A program made the translations under genes and the position numbers. The notes below the pieces were generated by a model that had not been told where the DNA came from, did not search any database, and saw nothing but the letters and a program-made list of their open reading frames with translations. From JABIKK01 sp964622835 (GTDB lineage Archaea > Nanobdellota > Nanobdellia > SCGC-AAA011-G17 > UBA489), in the NCBI GenBank assembly GCA_964622835.1, contig CAZUSA010000002.1, positions 1 to 64,000 on the forward strand: DNA of 64,000 nt, read 5' to 3'. This document shows positions 1 to 7,769 of this stretch, one piece after another; the stretch's first letter is position 1; each line of letters begins with the position of its first letter.

Positions 1-118
1 GAGCAGCAGTCTTACGAACTCTTCTTCTCGTTGTCTTACGAGCAGCAGTCTTACGTACAGTTCTTCTTCGTGTTGTTTTTCTTGCTGCCTTTCTTACTGT
101 TCTTCTTCTTGCAACCAT
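1..118 (-). CDS. Histone H1-like Lys/Arg-rich basic protein (partial)
   Basis: An ATG at 116-118 on the minus strand opens a frame that stays open to the left edge, so only the first 39 codons are visible. The peptide is almost entirely R, K, T, A and V in a repeating pattern of R-R-R-T/V-V-R-K-A/T-A-A-R-K-T-T. Such composition is known from H1-like nucleoid proteins of bacteria and archaea and suggests DNA or RNA binding. A Shine-Dalgarno-like GAGGTGA lies about 7 nt before the ATG. Neither true length nor fold can be seen; a basic ribosomal-protein extension is an alternative. Confidence 0.6.
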   Translation of the reverse strand, partial: MVARRRTVRKAARKTTRRRTVRKTAARKTTRRRVRKTAA

Positions 119-202
119 GTTAATTTCACCTCTTTTTTCCTCCGTTACATATAGTGGACAATGAATTTGATGCCCGTTATAGCTATATTCTGACCTATTT
201 TT

Positions 203-212
203 CCTTAAATAG
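203..212 (-). promoter_or_regulatory. TATA box for the H1-like gene
   Basis: The minus strand reads CTATTTAAGG here. Transcription would begin near 180 and give a leader of about 60 nt carrying the GAGGTGA ribosome site. The rest of 119-270 shows no gene. Confidence 0.4.
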
Positions 213-270
213 TTTTCTGTTCATGCATTTTGTAACGTTATCACTTTCCCATTAAGAAAAAAAGTGTTTT

Positions 271-1026
271 TTACATAAACAAACGTTGGTAATTCAAAAA
301 AATATTCTTTTGTACTTCACTAACATCCATCTTTTTTATTGTTGCAATTGTTTTAATTGTTTCAGGAATGAATGATGGTTCACTACGTAATTCACCGCGC
401 GGTGTTAAGTACGGTGCATCTGTTTCTGTCAATATATTGCCAATAGAGAGCAATTCAGCCACACCCTGGAATTGTTGACTCTTGTCAATGTTTGCAGGTA
501 ATGATGCAGTCCAACCATTTTCTTCAATGCGTTTTACTAACTTAAACTTACCACAAAAACAATGAAAGTTAACTTTTTTTATTTTTAATTCTTCAAGAAT
601 GTCAATGCATTCACGTTCAGCTTTACGCGAATGAATAATGAATGGCATATCCAAATCTTCTAACGATGTGAGTATTTTCTTAAAACCAGCAATTTGTTTT
701 TGTTTTCCTTCTTCATCAGTTGTCTCTTTAAAATCCAAACCAACCTCACCAACACCAATAATATTGTTCTTTTGTTTACGAATAAATGCTATCTCATCAT
801 CCAATGCTTTATCAGACATTTTAGCAACTTCCGTTGGATAAATACCCAATGTTGCCTTAACTACAGGATACTTTTCTGCCAAAGATAACGCAGCAAGATT
901 CGACGCATGATCAACACCAGCATTAATGATTGTTACAACACCAGCAACTTCCGCTCGTTTGATAACATCATCCCTATCTTTATCAAAGTCTTTAAAATAC
1001 AAATGACTGTGGACATCAACAAACAT
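271..1026 (-). CDS. tatD: TatD family metal-dependent hydrolase
   Basis: The TIM-barrel metallohydrolase family TatD contains 3'-5' exonucleases/DNases and D-aminoacyl-tRNA deacylase-like members. The N-terminal H-x-H of 'FVDVHSHLYF' (H6, H8), the metal-binding E in 'GVGEVGLD', the 'FIIHSRKA' histidine and the 'LTETDAPYLTP' aspartate are all present, so the active site looks intact. The length of 251 aa is normal. I chose the ATG at 1026 because it sits about 25 nt from a TATA box at 1048-1057; the ATG three codons upstream is too close. The gene stands alone, downstream of nothing on its strand. Confidence 0.9.
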   Translation of the reverse strand: MFVDVHSHLYFKDFDKDRDDVIKRAEVAGVVTIINAGVDHASNLAALSLAEKYPVVKATLGIYPTEVAKMSDKALDDEIAFIRKQKNNIIGVGEVGLDFKETTDEEGKQKQIAGFKKILTSLEDLDMPFIIHSRKAERECIDILEELKIKKVNFHCFCGKFKLVKRIEENGWTASLPANIDKSQQFQGVAELLSIGNILTETDAPYLTPRGELRSEPSFIPETIKTIATIKKMDVSEVQKNIFLNYQRLFM

Positions 1027-1047
1027 ATGAAACACAGAAGAAAACCA

Positions 1048-1057
1048 CTTTAAATAG
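1048..1057 (-). promoter_or_regulatory. TATA box for tatD
   Basis: CCTATTTAAAG on the minus strand lies about 25 nt from the tatD ATG, implying a leaderless mRNA. It lies just before the 3' end of the protease gene. Confidence 0.5.
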
Positions 1058-1061
1058 GTTC

Positions 1062-2270
1062 TTACGCTAGCGAAAAGAGAATTAAGAGTGGCTTAAGGAT
1101 CCACAATAAGAGCTTCCATAAATAAGGAGCAAGGTTAACAAAAATTAATAATAAACAGGTAAATGTTGCAATAGACCAATATTTCTTTGCTTTCTTTTCA
1201 CTCTTCGTTATAGCTAATAAACCAGTATGCAACATTAATCCACCATCCACAGGACCAATAGGTAACAGATTAAATAATCCTACACCCCAACTGACAACCC
1301 ACAACCAAAAGAATAACATGTGGAACCATTCAACTAATGGCGGTAAGAACGCACCATATTTTTCTACAATTTCTGCTTTAGGAATACGCACTAATTCAAA
1401 TTGTGCAACACCCATAAATCCCTTACTATCATTCTCAGGATTCACTCCAGCAACAATCTCAAGACTGCCACCATCTGTTTCTAAAATAATTGTATCTCCC
1501 GGCCTTATGTTTTTTGTAGCATTCGCAAATGAATCAAAATCAGTTACTTCTTTTCCATTAACACCTTCTAACACAAAAGGCAAATCAATACCAGACGCTT
1601 CAACAGGGAAACCCTCAACAGCTTCATAAACACGCACACCATCAGATTCAAACACCGCACCAAAAGCTGGCATTGTTATGAACATCATCACACCAATGAA
1701 CACTACACCCGTCACCATATTAGCAAAGGGACCAGCAGAAAAGACAGACAATTGAATACGTTTCGACTTCTTCCGTAATTGTTTCTCATCAGGCTCAACA
1801 AACGCAGCAAGAATAGGACCAAACAATGCAAACCCAGAACTCTTTACTTTAACATTATATAACCGTGCATAAATACCATGACACGATTCGTGTAAGACTG
1901 CAATAATTAAGATAGCAATAATCCAATGCATAAATGATAAGATAGGCAAACCAGGAACAACACGAATACCAGGAAGAACAGGAGCAACAGCAGGAGCAGC
2001 ACCAGCAACAAATAATAAATCAAACGTTCCTTTTACTAAAAAATAAAAGATAAAGATCATACCCATAAAACCAGTAATAATACTTACTAATCCAAGATGG
2101 TGTAATGTTTTAGGAAACTTCTTAGCAATTGTTTCCATTGCCTTAATGCCCCACTTTGTACGATACAAGGCCATAATCCTTCCTTGCATTTGGACATTCT
2201 TCTTATGTTTAACAAAAAAAGTAATAAGTGCAGCGTAAAAAATAACAGCTAATACAAGATCAATATTCAT
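1062..2270 (-). CDS. Site-2 protease family (M50) membrane zinc protease
   Basis: A polytopic membrane protein of 402 aa in the site-2 protease (S2P/RseP) family, which cleaves substrates within the membrane. The zinc motif H-E-x-x-H is seen as HESCH at residues 127-131 inside a hydrophobic helix, and the third ligand region as 'LLPIGPVDGG' near residue 340. Between them lies a PDZ-like segment (about 200-275), where a 'GVNGKEV' loop and 'IRPGDTI' are typical. Several hydrophobic helices flank each part. It is last in a leftward set aIF5A-L40e-protease, 27 nt after L40e, with a GAGG ribosome site. Its substrate is unknown. Confidence 0.88.
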   Translation of the reverse strand: MNIDLVLAVIFYAALITFFVKHKKNVQMQGRIMALYRTKWGIKAMETIAKKFPKTLHHLGLVSIITGFMGMIFIFYFLVKGTFDLLFVAGAAPAVAPVLPGIRVVPGLPILSFMHWIIAILIIAVLHESCHGIYARLYNVKVKSSGFALFGPILAAFVEPDEKQLRKKSKRIQLSVFSAGPFANMVTGVVFIGVMMFITMPAFGAVFESDGVRVYEAVEGFPVEASGIDLPFVLEGVNGKEVTDFDSFANATKNIRPGDTIILETDGGSLEIVAGVNPENDSKGFMGVAQFELVRIPKAEIVEKYGAFLPPLVEWFHMLFFWLWVVSWGVGLFNLLPIGPVDGGLMLHTGLLAITKSEKKAKKYWSIATFTCLLLIFVNLAPYLWKLLLWILKPLLILFSLA

Positions 2271-2297
2271 AGTTCCTCTTTTTCATGCACGAAGTAG

Positions 2298-2474
2298 TTA
2301 CTTACCTGTCACCCTAATCTTACGTAACGCACGAAAATCACGAGAGCCGCAACCGCGACATTTTACAGCACGAAGCACAACCTTTTGTGGTGACGTTCGT
2401 TGCTTTGCTTTACATCGTTTACACACAAAGATACCTTGAATCATTCTTGCGTGTGCTTCTGGAAATTTTGCCAT
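2298..2474 (-). CDS. rpl40e: Large ribosomal subunit protein eL40 (L40e)
   Basis: A 58-residue basic protein starting M-A-K-F-P-E-A, the signature N-terminus of archaeal L40e. It has a four-cysteine zinc ribbon, C-K-R-C (18-21) and C-R-G-C (39-42). The archaeal form lacks the ubiquitin fusion of eukaryotes, as here. The ATG follows directly after the aIF5A stop codon (TAACATG), so the two are translationally coupled. It is slightly longer at the C-terminus than most archaeal versions. Confidence 0.85.
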   Translation of the reverse strand: MAKFPEAHARMIQGIFVCKRCKAKQRTSPQKVVLRAVKCRGCGSRDFRALRKIRVTGK

Positions 2475-2475
2475 G

Positions 2476-2871
2476 TTAATCAGACCGTACCTGCTTCATT
2501 ACCTTATCACCAAGGATGATCCAGTATAAGACATTAACGCCTTCTTTGACACCCTCTTTGAGTTCACTAGGAACTGCTAAATCAAAGGTTTCATACGTTT
2601 TTAAGTCCATTACACTTGCTGTTTCATTCGTAACAGAAATAACTTGTGCAATTTCCTTTTCAATAATGGGCGTATCCATCTTATCATGGTTTGTTTTAAT
2701 AAAAATCTTCTTTTGACCATCAATAATACCAACCGCTTCAATACGCGATTTTGCATGTCCATGCTTACCAGGACGAGAAATTTGAATGCTTTTAATTGTA
2801 CAAGCAACGCCATCAACAACCACATAACTGCCTACTTTGAGATTACCTACATCAACCGGTTTTGTTGCCAT
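2476..2871 (-). CDS. eif5A: Translation initiation factor aIF5A
   Basis: aIF5A/EF-P-type factor that relieves ribosome stalling and is modified to hypusine. The SH3-like N-domain carries the modification loop with P-G-K-H-G-H-A-K, so the hypusinated lysine is K36 counted from the chosen start. An OB-fold C-domain follows; the total of 131 aa is normal. I start at MATKPVDV (2871) rather than four codons upstream, because a TATA box lies about 27 nt before 2871 and family members begin there. The gene leads an operon with L40e and the M50 protease. Confidence 0.95.
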   Translation of the reverse strand: MATKPVDVGNLKVGSYVVVDGVACTIKSIQISRPGKHGHAKSRIEAVGIIDGQKKIFIKTNHDKMDTPIIEKEIAQVISVTNETASVMDLKTYETFDLAVPSELKEGVKEGVNVLYWIILGDKVMKQVRSD

Positions 2872-2893
2872 ACTAAGAATCACTTTTGAGGGA

Positions 2894-2902
2894 TTTATAA
2901 AG
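2894..2902 (-). promoter_or_regulatory. TATA box for aIF5A operon
   Basis: CTTTATAAA on the minus strand, 27 nt from the aIF5A ATG, implies a leaderless or nearly leaderless transcript. Confidence 0.5.
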
Positions 2903-2942
2903 ATTGTGTACTTGCTAGGCCGTATTCACTCAAACACGGTAG

Positions 2943-2951
2943 TTTTAAATA
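2943..2951 (+). promoter_or_regulatory. TATA box for FKBP gene
   Basis: TTTTAAATA lies about 27 nt before the FKBP ATG at 2974. It is separate from the aIF5A TATA, so this divergent pair uses two boxes. Confidence 0.5.
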
Positions 2952-2973
2952 CCAATCTTCAACGTCACGGTTT

Positions 2974-3642
2974 ATGACACTCAAAAAAGGCGATTTTATT
3001 GCGTTAGATTTTGTTGGAAGAATCAAAGAAACAGGCGATATCTTTGATCTTACGAAGAAAGACGTTGCAGAAAAAGAAAAAATTGCTAATAAGAGTGCAG
3101 AGTATTCACCACGTATTGTCTGTGTTGGTCACGGTGATATTGTCAAAGGTGTTGATGACTTTCTCGTAGGAAAAACCGTTGGAAAATCCTATACTATAGA
3201 ACTAGAATCTGCTGATGCCTTTGGAAAAAAAGATGCAAAACTCATCAAAATGATGCCTCTTAGTACGTTTAAAAAACAAGATATGAAACCATTCCCAGGA
3301 CTCCAAGTCAATATTGATGGATCATACGGAACTATTCGTACCGTTTCTGGTGGACGCGTTCTTGTTGATTTTAATCACCCTCTTGCAAGTAAAGCAGTTA
3401 CCTATGAAATAACTATTACTAAAGTTATTACAAAAGATGCAGAAAAAGTTTCAGGCATACTCAAAGGTATCATCAACCGTGATGTTACGTGCACTGTTGA
3501 CAAAGGAACTGCCACTGTAGACATTGACTTACCTGAACAATTTCAAACGCTTCTCAACGATCGTATTACCAGCTTAGTACCAACAATAAAAAAGGTTATT
3601 TATGCAAAAAAAGACACTCCTTCTCCAGAATCAACGAAGTAA
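2974..3642 (+). CDS. FKBP-type peptidyl-prolyl isomerase (SlyD-like)
   Basis: Archaeal FKBP of the SlyD type, a proline isomerase and chaperone acting on folding proteins. The N-terminal FKBP half-domain (about 5-85, 'GDFIALDFVGRIKETGDIFDLT') is followed by an inserted flap ('IF') domain with 'PFPGLQVNIDGSYGTIRTVSGGRVLVDFNHPLA' features (about 105-140). The second half of the FKBP fold returns with 'TYEITITKV'. About 70 C-terminal residues form an extra domain, as in long archaeal FKBPs (222 aa total). Monocistronic, leaderless, and divergent from aIF5A. Confidence 0.88.
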   Translation: MTLKKGDFIALDFVGRIKETGDIFDLTKKDVAEKEKIANKSAEYSPRIVCVGHGDIVKGVDDFLVGKTVGKSYTIELESADAFGKKDAKLIKMMPLSTFKKQDMKPFPGLQVNIDGSYGTIRTVSGGRVLVDFNHPLASKAVTYEITITKVITKDAEKVSGILKGIINRDVTCTVDKGTATVDIDLPEQFQTLLNDRITSLVPTIKKVIYAKKDTPSPESTK

Positions 3643-3660
3643 CCACTCAACAATAATTAA

Positions 3661-3670
3661 GTTTAAATAG
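3661..3670 (+). promoter_or_regulatory. TATA box for ftsZ
   Basis: GTTTAAATAG. Transcription would start near 3690 and leave a leader of about 27 nt before the ftsZ ATG. Confidence 0.45.
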
Positions 3671-3716
3671 CAATTTCGGCCAATTTCTTTTACCTCAATT
3701 TTACCAGGTCAACTCA

Positions 3717-4829
3717 ATGGACAGCCTTATTCGCAACGCTCAAGAAAACACACCACACCTCCCCAGCACGCAGAATTCTTTAGATGGAGAGCTTGAAAGC
3801 CTCGTTCGTAAGCAAACAGCGCGAATCAAAGTTGTTGGAACAGGTGGTGCAGGCAATAATACTATTAATCGTATCAAAGAAGTTGGTATTGCTGGAACAG
3901 AAATCATAGCAGCTAATACTGATGCACAAGATTTACTCTATACCACTGCAGATCATAAAATTTTACTCGGAAAAGAACACACGCAAGGACGTGGTGCAGG
4001 TGGAAAACCCGCTGTCGGTGAAGAAGCTGCACGAGAAAGTGAACACGAAATAAAAAATAAATTACACGGTGCAGACATGGTCTTTATTACGTGTGGACTT
4101 GGTGGTGGAACAGGAAGTGGTAGTGCTCCTGTCATTGCAGAACAAGCACAAAAACTTGGTGCATTAACCATTGCTGTCGTTACTATTCCTTTTACAATGG
4201 AAGGACAAAACCGTTTTGATAATGCAATGGTCGGCTTAGCAAATTTAGAAAAACATGTTGATACCTTAATTGTTATTCCTAACGATAAATTATTAGAGTT
4301 AGCTCCAGACTTACCGTTACAAACAGCGTTTAAAGTTGCTGACGAAATACTTACTAATTCTGTTAAAGGAATTGCAGAGTTAATTACACGAACAGGTTTA
4401 GTAAACTTAGATTTTGCTGATATTAAAACCGTCATGGGAGGCGGTGGTGTCGCTATGATTGGTCTTGGCGAAAGTGACTCAGAGAATAGAGCAATGGAAA
4501 GTGTTAACAAAGCATTAACCAATCCCTTATTAGATATTGATATTCAAGGCGCAGATGGTGCCTTAGTTAATGTTTCAGGCGGTCCTGACATGACCCTAGA
4601 TGAAGCAAAAACCGTTGTAGAAACTGTTTCTAAACAACTAAATGATGGTGCTAAGATTATATGGGGTGCACAAATCTCTGATGATCTTGCAAAAACCATA
4701 CGTACGATGTTAATTGTAACTGGTGTTGATAGCAGTCAAATAAGTGGACGAACAAGTGATGCTTCTTCAAAAGCAAAAAAAGAAATAGAACACGAATTAG
4801 GAATAGATTTCTTACACGACAATAGATAA
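3717..4829 (+). CDS. ftsZ: Cell division GTPase FtsZ
   Basis: Tubulin-like GTPase that polymerises at mid-cell to organise division. The G1 loop 'GTGGAGNNT' is at about 41-49 and the tubulin signature GGGTGSG at 129-135. 'IPNDKLL' and the synergy (T7) segment 'NLDFADIKTVM' near 235 supply the catalytic aspartates. A short 35-residue N-terminal extension precedes the Rossmann fold. The C-terminus ends in a short charged tail. Its presumed membrane anchor SepF is encoded at 8478, so both halves of the archaeal FtsZ-SepF system are present. Confidence 0.97.
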   Translation: MDSLIRNAQENTPHLPSTQNSLDGELESLVRKQTARIKVVGTGGAGNNTINRIKEVGIAGTEIIAANTDAQDLLYTTADHKILLGKEHTQGRGAGGKPAVGEEAARESEHEIKNKLHGADMVFITCGLGGGTGSGSAPVIAEQAQKLGALTIAVVTIPFTMEGQNRFDNAMVGLANLEKHVDTLIVIPNDKLLELAPDLPLQTAFKVADEILTNSVKGIAELITRTGLVNLDFADIKTVMGGGGVAMIGLGESDSENRAMESVNKALTNPLLDIDIQGADGALVNVSGGPDMTLDEAKTVVETVSKQLNDGAKIIWGAQISDDLAKTIRTMLIVTGVDSSQISGRTSDASSKAKKEIEHELGIDFLHDNR

Positions 4830-5357
4830 CTATCTTATTTTTTTATATCTCGAAGTTTGATCTAAAGGTTCCCATGTTGGCACAGTAAGAACAGAACAAT
4901 CTTCTTGTCTGCCATAACTAATAAGTAAACGAGGGCGAGTGTTAATAATCCCACCTACAGATTCAGGACTATCACGAAGAACACCAATAACATACCCACA
5001 ACTTGTGTTATTGTTATTTAATGATGTTACCCCACCGATTTCAAACCATTTTCGTTCTGTTCTTTGAACTTCAGGGAGGTGCCAGAAAGAAGGATGCACA
5101 TCAATCACTTCTTGATGGAACAAATATTCTGCAACCATATTTTCAGTAGTTTCACCCACACCAATAACAGACGACCAATCACTTCTTTGTTTACATAAGA
5201 AAAATAAGTCTGCATTTGTGCACTCCAATCCCTTTCCTGCGAGTAGATTTTCTAACCGTGTTTGAATAGCTTTAGGATTCTTTGCACCAGATCTTTTTCC
5301 TGCTGCTAACAGTTGTTCCCTATCAATTCTTCCAAATCCTGCACCAACACGTATCAT
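4830..5357 (-). CDS. Unrecognised 175-aa protein
   Basis: I do not recognise this protein. It is soluble-looking, without signal peptide or membrane segment. A basic N-terminal helix region (1-45) contains 'KRSGAKNPKAIQTRLENLLAGKG'-like segments that could bind nucleic acid, and a mixed alpha/beta body follows with three scattered cysteines. It is convergent with ftsZ and abuts its stop codon. A GAGGA ribosome site and a TATA (TTTTATAAC at about 5390-5398) precede the ATG, which supports real expression. Confidence 0.6.
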   Translation of the reverse strand: MIRVGAGFGRIDREQLLAAGKRSGAKNPKAIQTRLENLLAGKGLECTNADLFFLCKQRSDWSSVIGVGETTENMVAEYLFHQEVIDVHPSFWHLPEVQRTERKWFEIGGVTSLNNNNTSCGYVIGVLRDSPESVGGIINTRPRLLISYGRQEDCSVLTVPTWEPLDQTSRYKKIR

Positions 5358-5456
5358 ACAGTTATCCTCAAAAAATACCGTTATAAAACTTATTTTTCAC
5401 TCATTAAGCACAAAAATCACTGCAAACGATCCTTCAACCAAGCATCCACCCACAAC

Positions 5457-5466
5457 CTTTAAAAAG
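5457..5466 (+). promoter_or_regulatory. TATA box for the secE-spt5-rpl11 operon
   Basis: CTTTAAAAAG lies about 26 nt before the secE ATG, so the operon's first mRNA is leaderless. Confidence 0.5.
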
Positions 5467-5486
5467 CACTATTCTGCCCTCAGAAG

Positions 5487-5654
5487 ATGGCTTCAAAGCT
5501 TAAATCATTCTTTCACGAGTGTCTACGGGTCTTAAAAGTGACCAAGAAACCCTCTATGGAAGAATACAAAGTCATCGTCAAAGTAAGCGGCATCGGAATG
5601 CTTATAATAGGAATAATTGGCTTTATCATCCAAGTCGTTTGGCAAGTGTTTTGA
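5487..5654 (+). CDS. secE: Preprotein translocase subunit SecE (Sec61 gamma)
   Basis: A 55-residue tail-anchored subunit of the SecYE channel. An amphipathic N-terminal half (K-rich, 'RVLKVTKKPSMEEYK') is followed by one transmembrane helix (about 33-53) rich in G, I and V. The 'KP+xxEY' motif before the membrane helix is typical of Sec61 gamma. It heads the classical secE-spt5-L11 gene order. Its partner SecY is encoded at 28701. Confidence 0.9.
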   Translation: MASKLKSFFHECLRVLKVTKKPSMEEYKVIVKVSGIGMLIIGIIGFIIQVVWQVF

Positions 5655-5663
5655 ACAAAAAAA

Positions 5664-6296
5664 ATGGCAATATTCGCGTTACGTACAACATCCAACAGAG
5701 AAGACCAAGTCTTTGACTTCATTACTACAAATATTGAACGAAAAGGAATACAGGTCTACAGCGTCATTCGCGCTCATGGTTTGCGAGGATACATCTTTTT
5801 AGAAGCAGAAAGTAGAGAAGAAGCAGAAGAATCCTACCAAAAAGTACCGTACGCACGTGGTTTATTACCAAAACCTGTTGATTACAAAGAAATAGAACAC
5901 ATGCTTGAGCAAGTAAAAGTACAAGTTAATATTATTCAAGGAGACATTGTAGAAATTATCAGTGGCCCATTCAAACGAGAAGAAGCAAAAGTAACCCGCA
6001 TTGATCATGTTAAAGATGAAGTTGTTGTTGAATTACTAGAAGCAGCAGTACCCATCCCAATTACGGTAAAGATGGATGCAGTAAAAGTTATTCGTCGTGA
6101 CGAATCATCCTCAACAGCAGTCATGAACAGAGAAAAAGTTCCTGAACAAGTTGTACCTGTAAAAGAACCAAGCGAAGAAATGAATAAAGAAGAAACAAAA
6201 GAAGAAGGAAAGAAGAAAAAGAAGAAGAAAGACCATAGGTCTGACGATGATGTTGACTTAACTATGGACGATTACGACTTCGATATTAATTTATAA
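5664..6296 (+). CDS. spt5: Transcription elongation factor Spt5 (NusG-like)
   Basis: Archaeal Spt5 binds the RNA polymerase clamp across the cleft with Spt4 and raises processivity. An NGN domain (1-85, 'IFALRTTSNREDQVFDFI' to 'ARGLLPKPVDYKEIEHML') precedes a KOW domain (about 88-145, 'IIQGDIVEIISGPFKREEAKVTRID'). Residues from about 150 to 210 form a charged low-complexity tail with a run of lysines and an acidic end, which most archaeal Spt5 proteins (about 150 aa) lack. The start is 9 nt after the secE stop. Confidence 0.93.
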   Translation: MAIFALRTTSNREDQVFDFITTNIERKGIQVYSVIRAHGLRGYIFLEAESREEAEESYQKVPYARGLLPKPVDYKEIEHMLEQVKVQVNIIQGDIVEIISGPFKREEAKVTRIDHVKDEVVVELLEAAVPIPITVKMDAVKVIRRDESSSTAVMNREKVPEQVVPVKEPSEEMNKEETKEEGKKKKKKKDHRSDDDVDLTMDDYDFDINL

Positions 6297-6298
6297 CA

Positions 6299-6634
6299 AT
6301 GGCAAAAATAATCCCTAGAAGAAGAAATCAATTTGGAACAATACAAATACCAGGAACAAGCCACACACTTTCCAGTGTTGTTGTGCATGAACTTAGTGAA
6401 CATGATGGTACGAGCAAACTTACTTTTAGTGTAAGAAGAGACGGCATGGATGTTACAAGTCCTGCGACGGCAACATTAAACCAACCCCTTAGAGGAAACA
6501 TTTATGAGGGTGACGTTGTTCTTCTTGAACGGAATGCTTTAGGTTCACGGAATGACATTGATGTTACAGGTATTTATCGTTTTACAGATACTGCAAGACA
6601 ACATCCTTTATACAGATCGGGACAGAGAAATTAA
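6299..6634 (+). CDS. Unrecognised 111-aa protein inside the spt5-rpl11 operon
   Basis: I do not recognise it. It is a soluble, beta-rich basic protein beginning 'MAKIIPRRRNQF' with repeated short strands such as 'VVVHEL', 'KLTFSVRRDG' and 'EGDVVLLERNA', suggesting a small beta barrel. Spacing is tight on both sides (2 nt after spt5, 2 nt before rpl11), so it is co-translated with them. In most archaea spt5 and rpl11 are direct neighbours, which makes this an inserted gene. A ribosome- or polymerase-related role is only an inference from position. Confidence 0.7.
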   Translation: MAKIIPRRRNQFGTIQIPGTSHTLSSVVVHELSEHDGTSKLTFSVRRDGMDVTSPATATLNQPLRGNIYEGDVVLLERNALGSRNDIDVTGIYRFTDTARQHPLYRSGQRN

Positions 6635-6636
6635 CA

Positions 6637-7329
6637 ATGGCAATAATAAAACTTATGATTGAAGGCGGAAAAGCTAGTACTACGCCTGCAATGGCACAAA
6701 CACTTGGACCGTTAAAGATGGATATGAAAGCCATCATTAGTGACATCAATGAAAAGACAATGACCTACAAAGGATTGAAAGTTCCTGTAGAATTAAACGT
6801 TGATGAAAAAGATAAAACATACACTATCACTGTTCGAAGTCCACCTGCAGCAGAACTTATCAAAAACGCATTAAAAATAAAAAAAGGCAGTGGCGAACCA
6901 GAAAAATTAAAAGTAGGAAACATCGCTGTTGAACAACTTATTACCATAGCAGAGATGAAAAAAGAAAGTCTCTTTACAACAGATCTTAAGGCAGCTATCA
7001 AAGCCGTTGCAGGAACATGTAACAGTCTTGGTATCCTTGTTGAAGGACAAGAGTCTCATGATTTTACAGAACAACTCAATGCAGGCGCGTATGATGGCAT
7101 TCTTAGCGCAGGCACAACAGACGTCAATCCAGAAAAGGCAACAGTTCTCAAACAACAACTAGCCGACGTCCAAGCAGTACTCGATAAACGATTCGCAAAG
7201 AAGAAACAAGCAAAGGAAGCTGAAGAAGAAAAGAAGGCAGAAGCAGCCCCAGCTGAAGGCGAAGAGAAGAAAGAAGGTGAAGAAGCCAAAAGCGAAACCG
7301 ATAAAAAAGAAGGAGGAGACAAGAAGTAA
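6637..7329 (+). CDS. rpl11: Large ribosomal subunit protein uL11
   Basis: uL11 forms the GTPase-associated centre with the 23S stalk base. The N-domain (1-70) shows 'MIEGGKASTTPAMAQTLGPL', and the RNA-binding C-domain (about 70-150) shows 'KAAIKAVAGTCNSLGILVEG'. The remaining 60-70 residues are a highly charged K/E/A tail ('KKKQAKEAEEEKK' and on), so the protein is 230 aa instead of about 160. That tail belongs to a pattern of charged C-terminal extensions in this genome. It follows the unknown 111-aa gene by 2 nt. Confidence 0.95.
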   Translation: MAIIKLMIEGGKASTTPAMAQTLGPLKMDMKAIISDINEKTMTYKGLKVPVELNVDEKDKTYTITVRSPPAAELIKNALKIKKGSGEPEKLKVGNIAVEQLITIAEMKKESLFTTDLKAAIKAVAGTCNSLGILVEGQESHDFTEQLNAGAYDGILSAGTTDVNPEKATVLKQQLADVQAVLDKRFAKKKQAKEAEEEKKAEAAPAEGEEKKEGEEAKSETDKKEGGDKK

Positions 7330-7339
7330 CACCCAGTAT

Positions 7340-7413
7340 GAGGCTGTGGTGTAACTTGGTTAGCATCTCAGGTTTGGGACCTGAAGATCCAGATTCAAAT
7401 TCTGGCAGCCTCA
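7340..7413 (+). tRNA. tRNA-Pro (TGG)
   Basis: A 74-nt cloverleaf with acceptor GAGGCTG/CAGCCTC, an anticodon stem TCAGG/CCTGA around a TTTGGGA loop (anticodon TGG), and a T-loop TTCAAAT. The 3' CCA is not encoded. It is embedded between rpl11 and rpl37Ae with spacers of 10 and 13 nt, so it is probably cut from the operon transcript. Confidence 0.93.
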
Positions 7414-7426
7414 CATCTTATTCACA

Positions 7427-7633
7427 ATGGCACAAACAAAAGGACCAGCAGGACGATTCGGAGCACGATACGGTGTAAAGATTAGACGTAAAATCAATCT
7501 TATCGAATCAAAGCAGAAAGCGCGTCACCCCTGTAAATACTGTGGAGAGAAAAAAGTTAAACGCGTCTCCCTAGGAATATTTATGTGTTCAAAGTGTAAT
7601 GCAAAGTTCACTGGAGGAGCTTACTCACCATGA
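7427..7633 (+). CDS. rpl37ae: Large ribosomal subunit protein eL43 (L37Ae)
   Basis: A 68-aa zinc-ribbon protein. 'GRFGARYGVKIRRKI' and the ribbon C-K-Y-C (36-39) plus C-S-K-C (54-57) match L37Ae, as does the C-terminal 'AKFTGGAYSP'. Its stop overlaps the rpoP start (ATGA), coupling a ribosomal and a polymerase subunit, an order common in archaea. Confidence 0.95.
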   Translation: MAQTKGPAGRFGARYGVKIRRKINLIESKQKARHPCKYCGEKKVKRVSLGIFMCSKCNAKFTGGAYSP

Positions 7634-7767
7634 CATCATACAAATGTTTCCAATGTGGTAAACACATTAAACAAGATTATATTAAAAAGAAAATCCGTTG
7701 TCCATACTGTGGCTATCGTGTCTTATTCAAAGAACGAACACTCAGTACAACGGTAAAGGCGGAATAA
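7630..7767 (+). CDS. rpoP: RNA polymerase subunit P (Rpb12-like)
   Basis: A 45-aa zinc-ribbon subunit of archaeal RNA polymerase that stabilises the Rpo3/Rpo10 platform. It contains C-F-Q-C (6-9) and C-P-Y-C (24-27) followed by 'GYRVLFKER', the hallmark of Rpb12/RpoP. The ATG overlaps the L37Ae stop codon by 4 nt, and the stop is followed 2 nt later by prefoldin beta. Confidence 0.93.
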   Translation: MTSYKCFQCGKHIKQDYIKKKIRCPYCGYRVLFKERTLSTTVKAE

Positions 7768-7769
7768 CA

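Noticed and set aside
3953..4522. Long antisense frame within ftsZ
   Set aside because: Serine/proline-rich mirror of the ftsZ coding frame; no promoter or ribosome site, and ftsZ is unmistakable.
7148..7414. Leftward frame covering tRNA-Pro and the L11 tail
   Set aside because: Antisense of low-complexity K/E codons; leucine-rich artefact.
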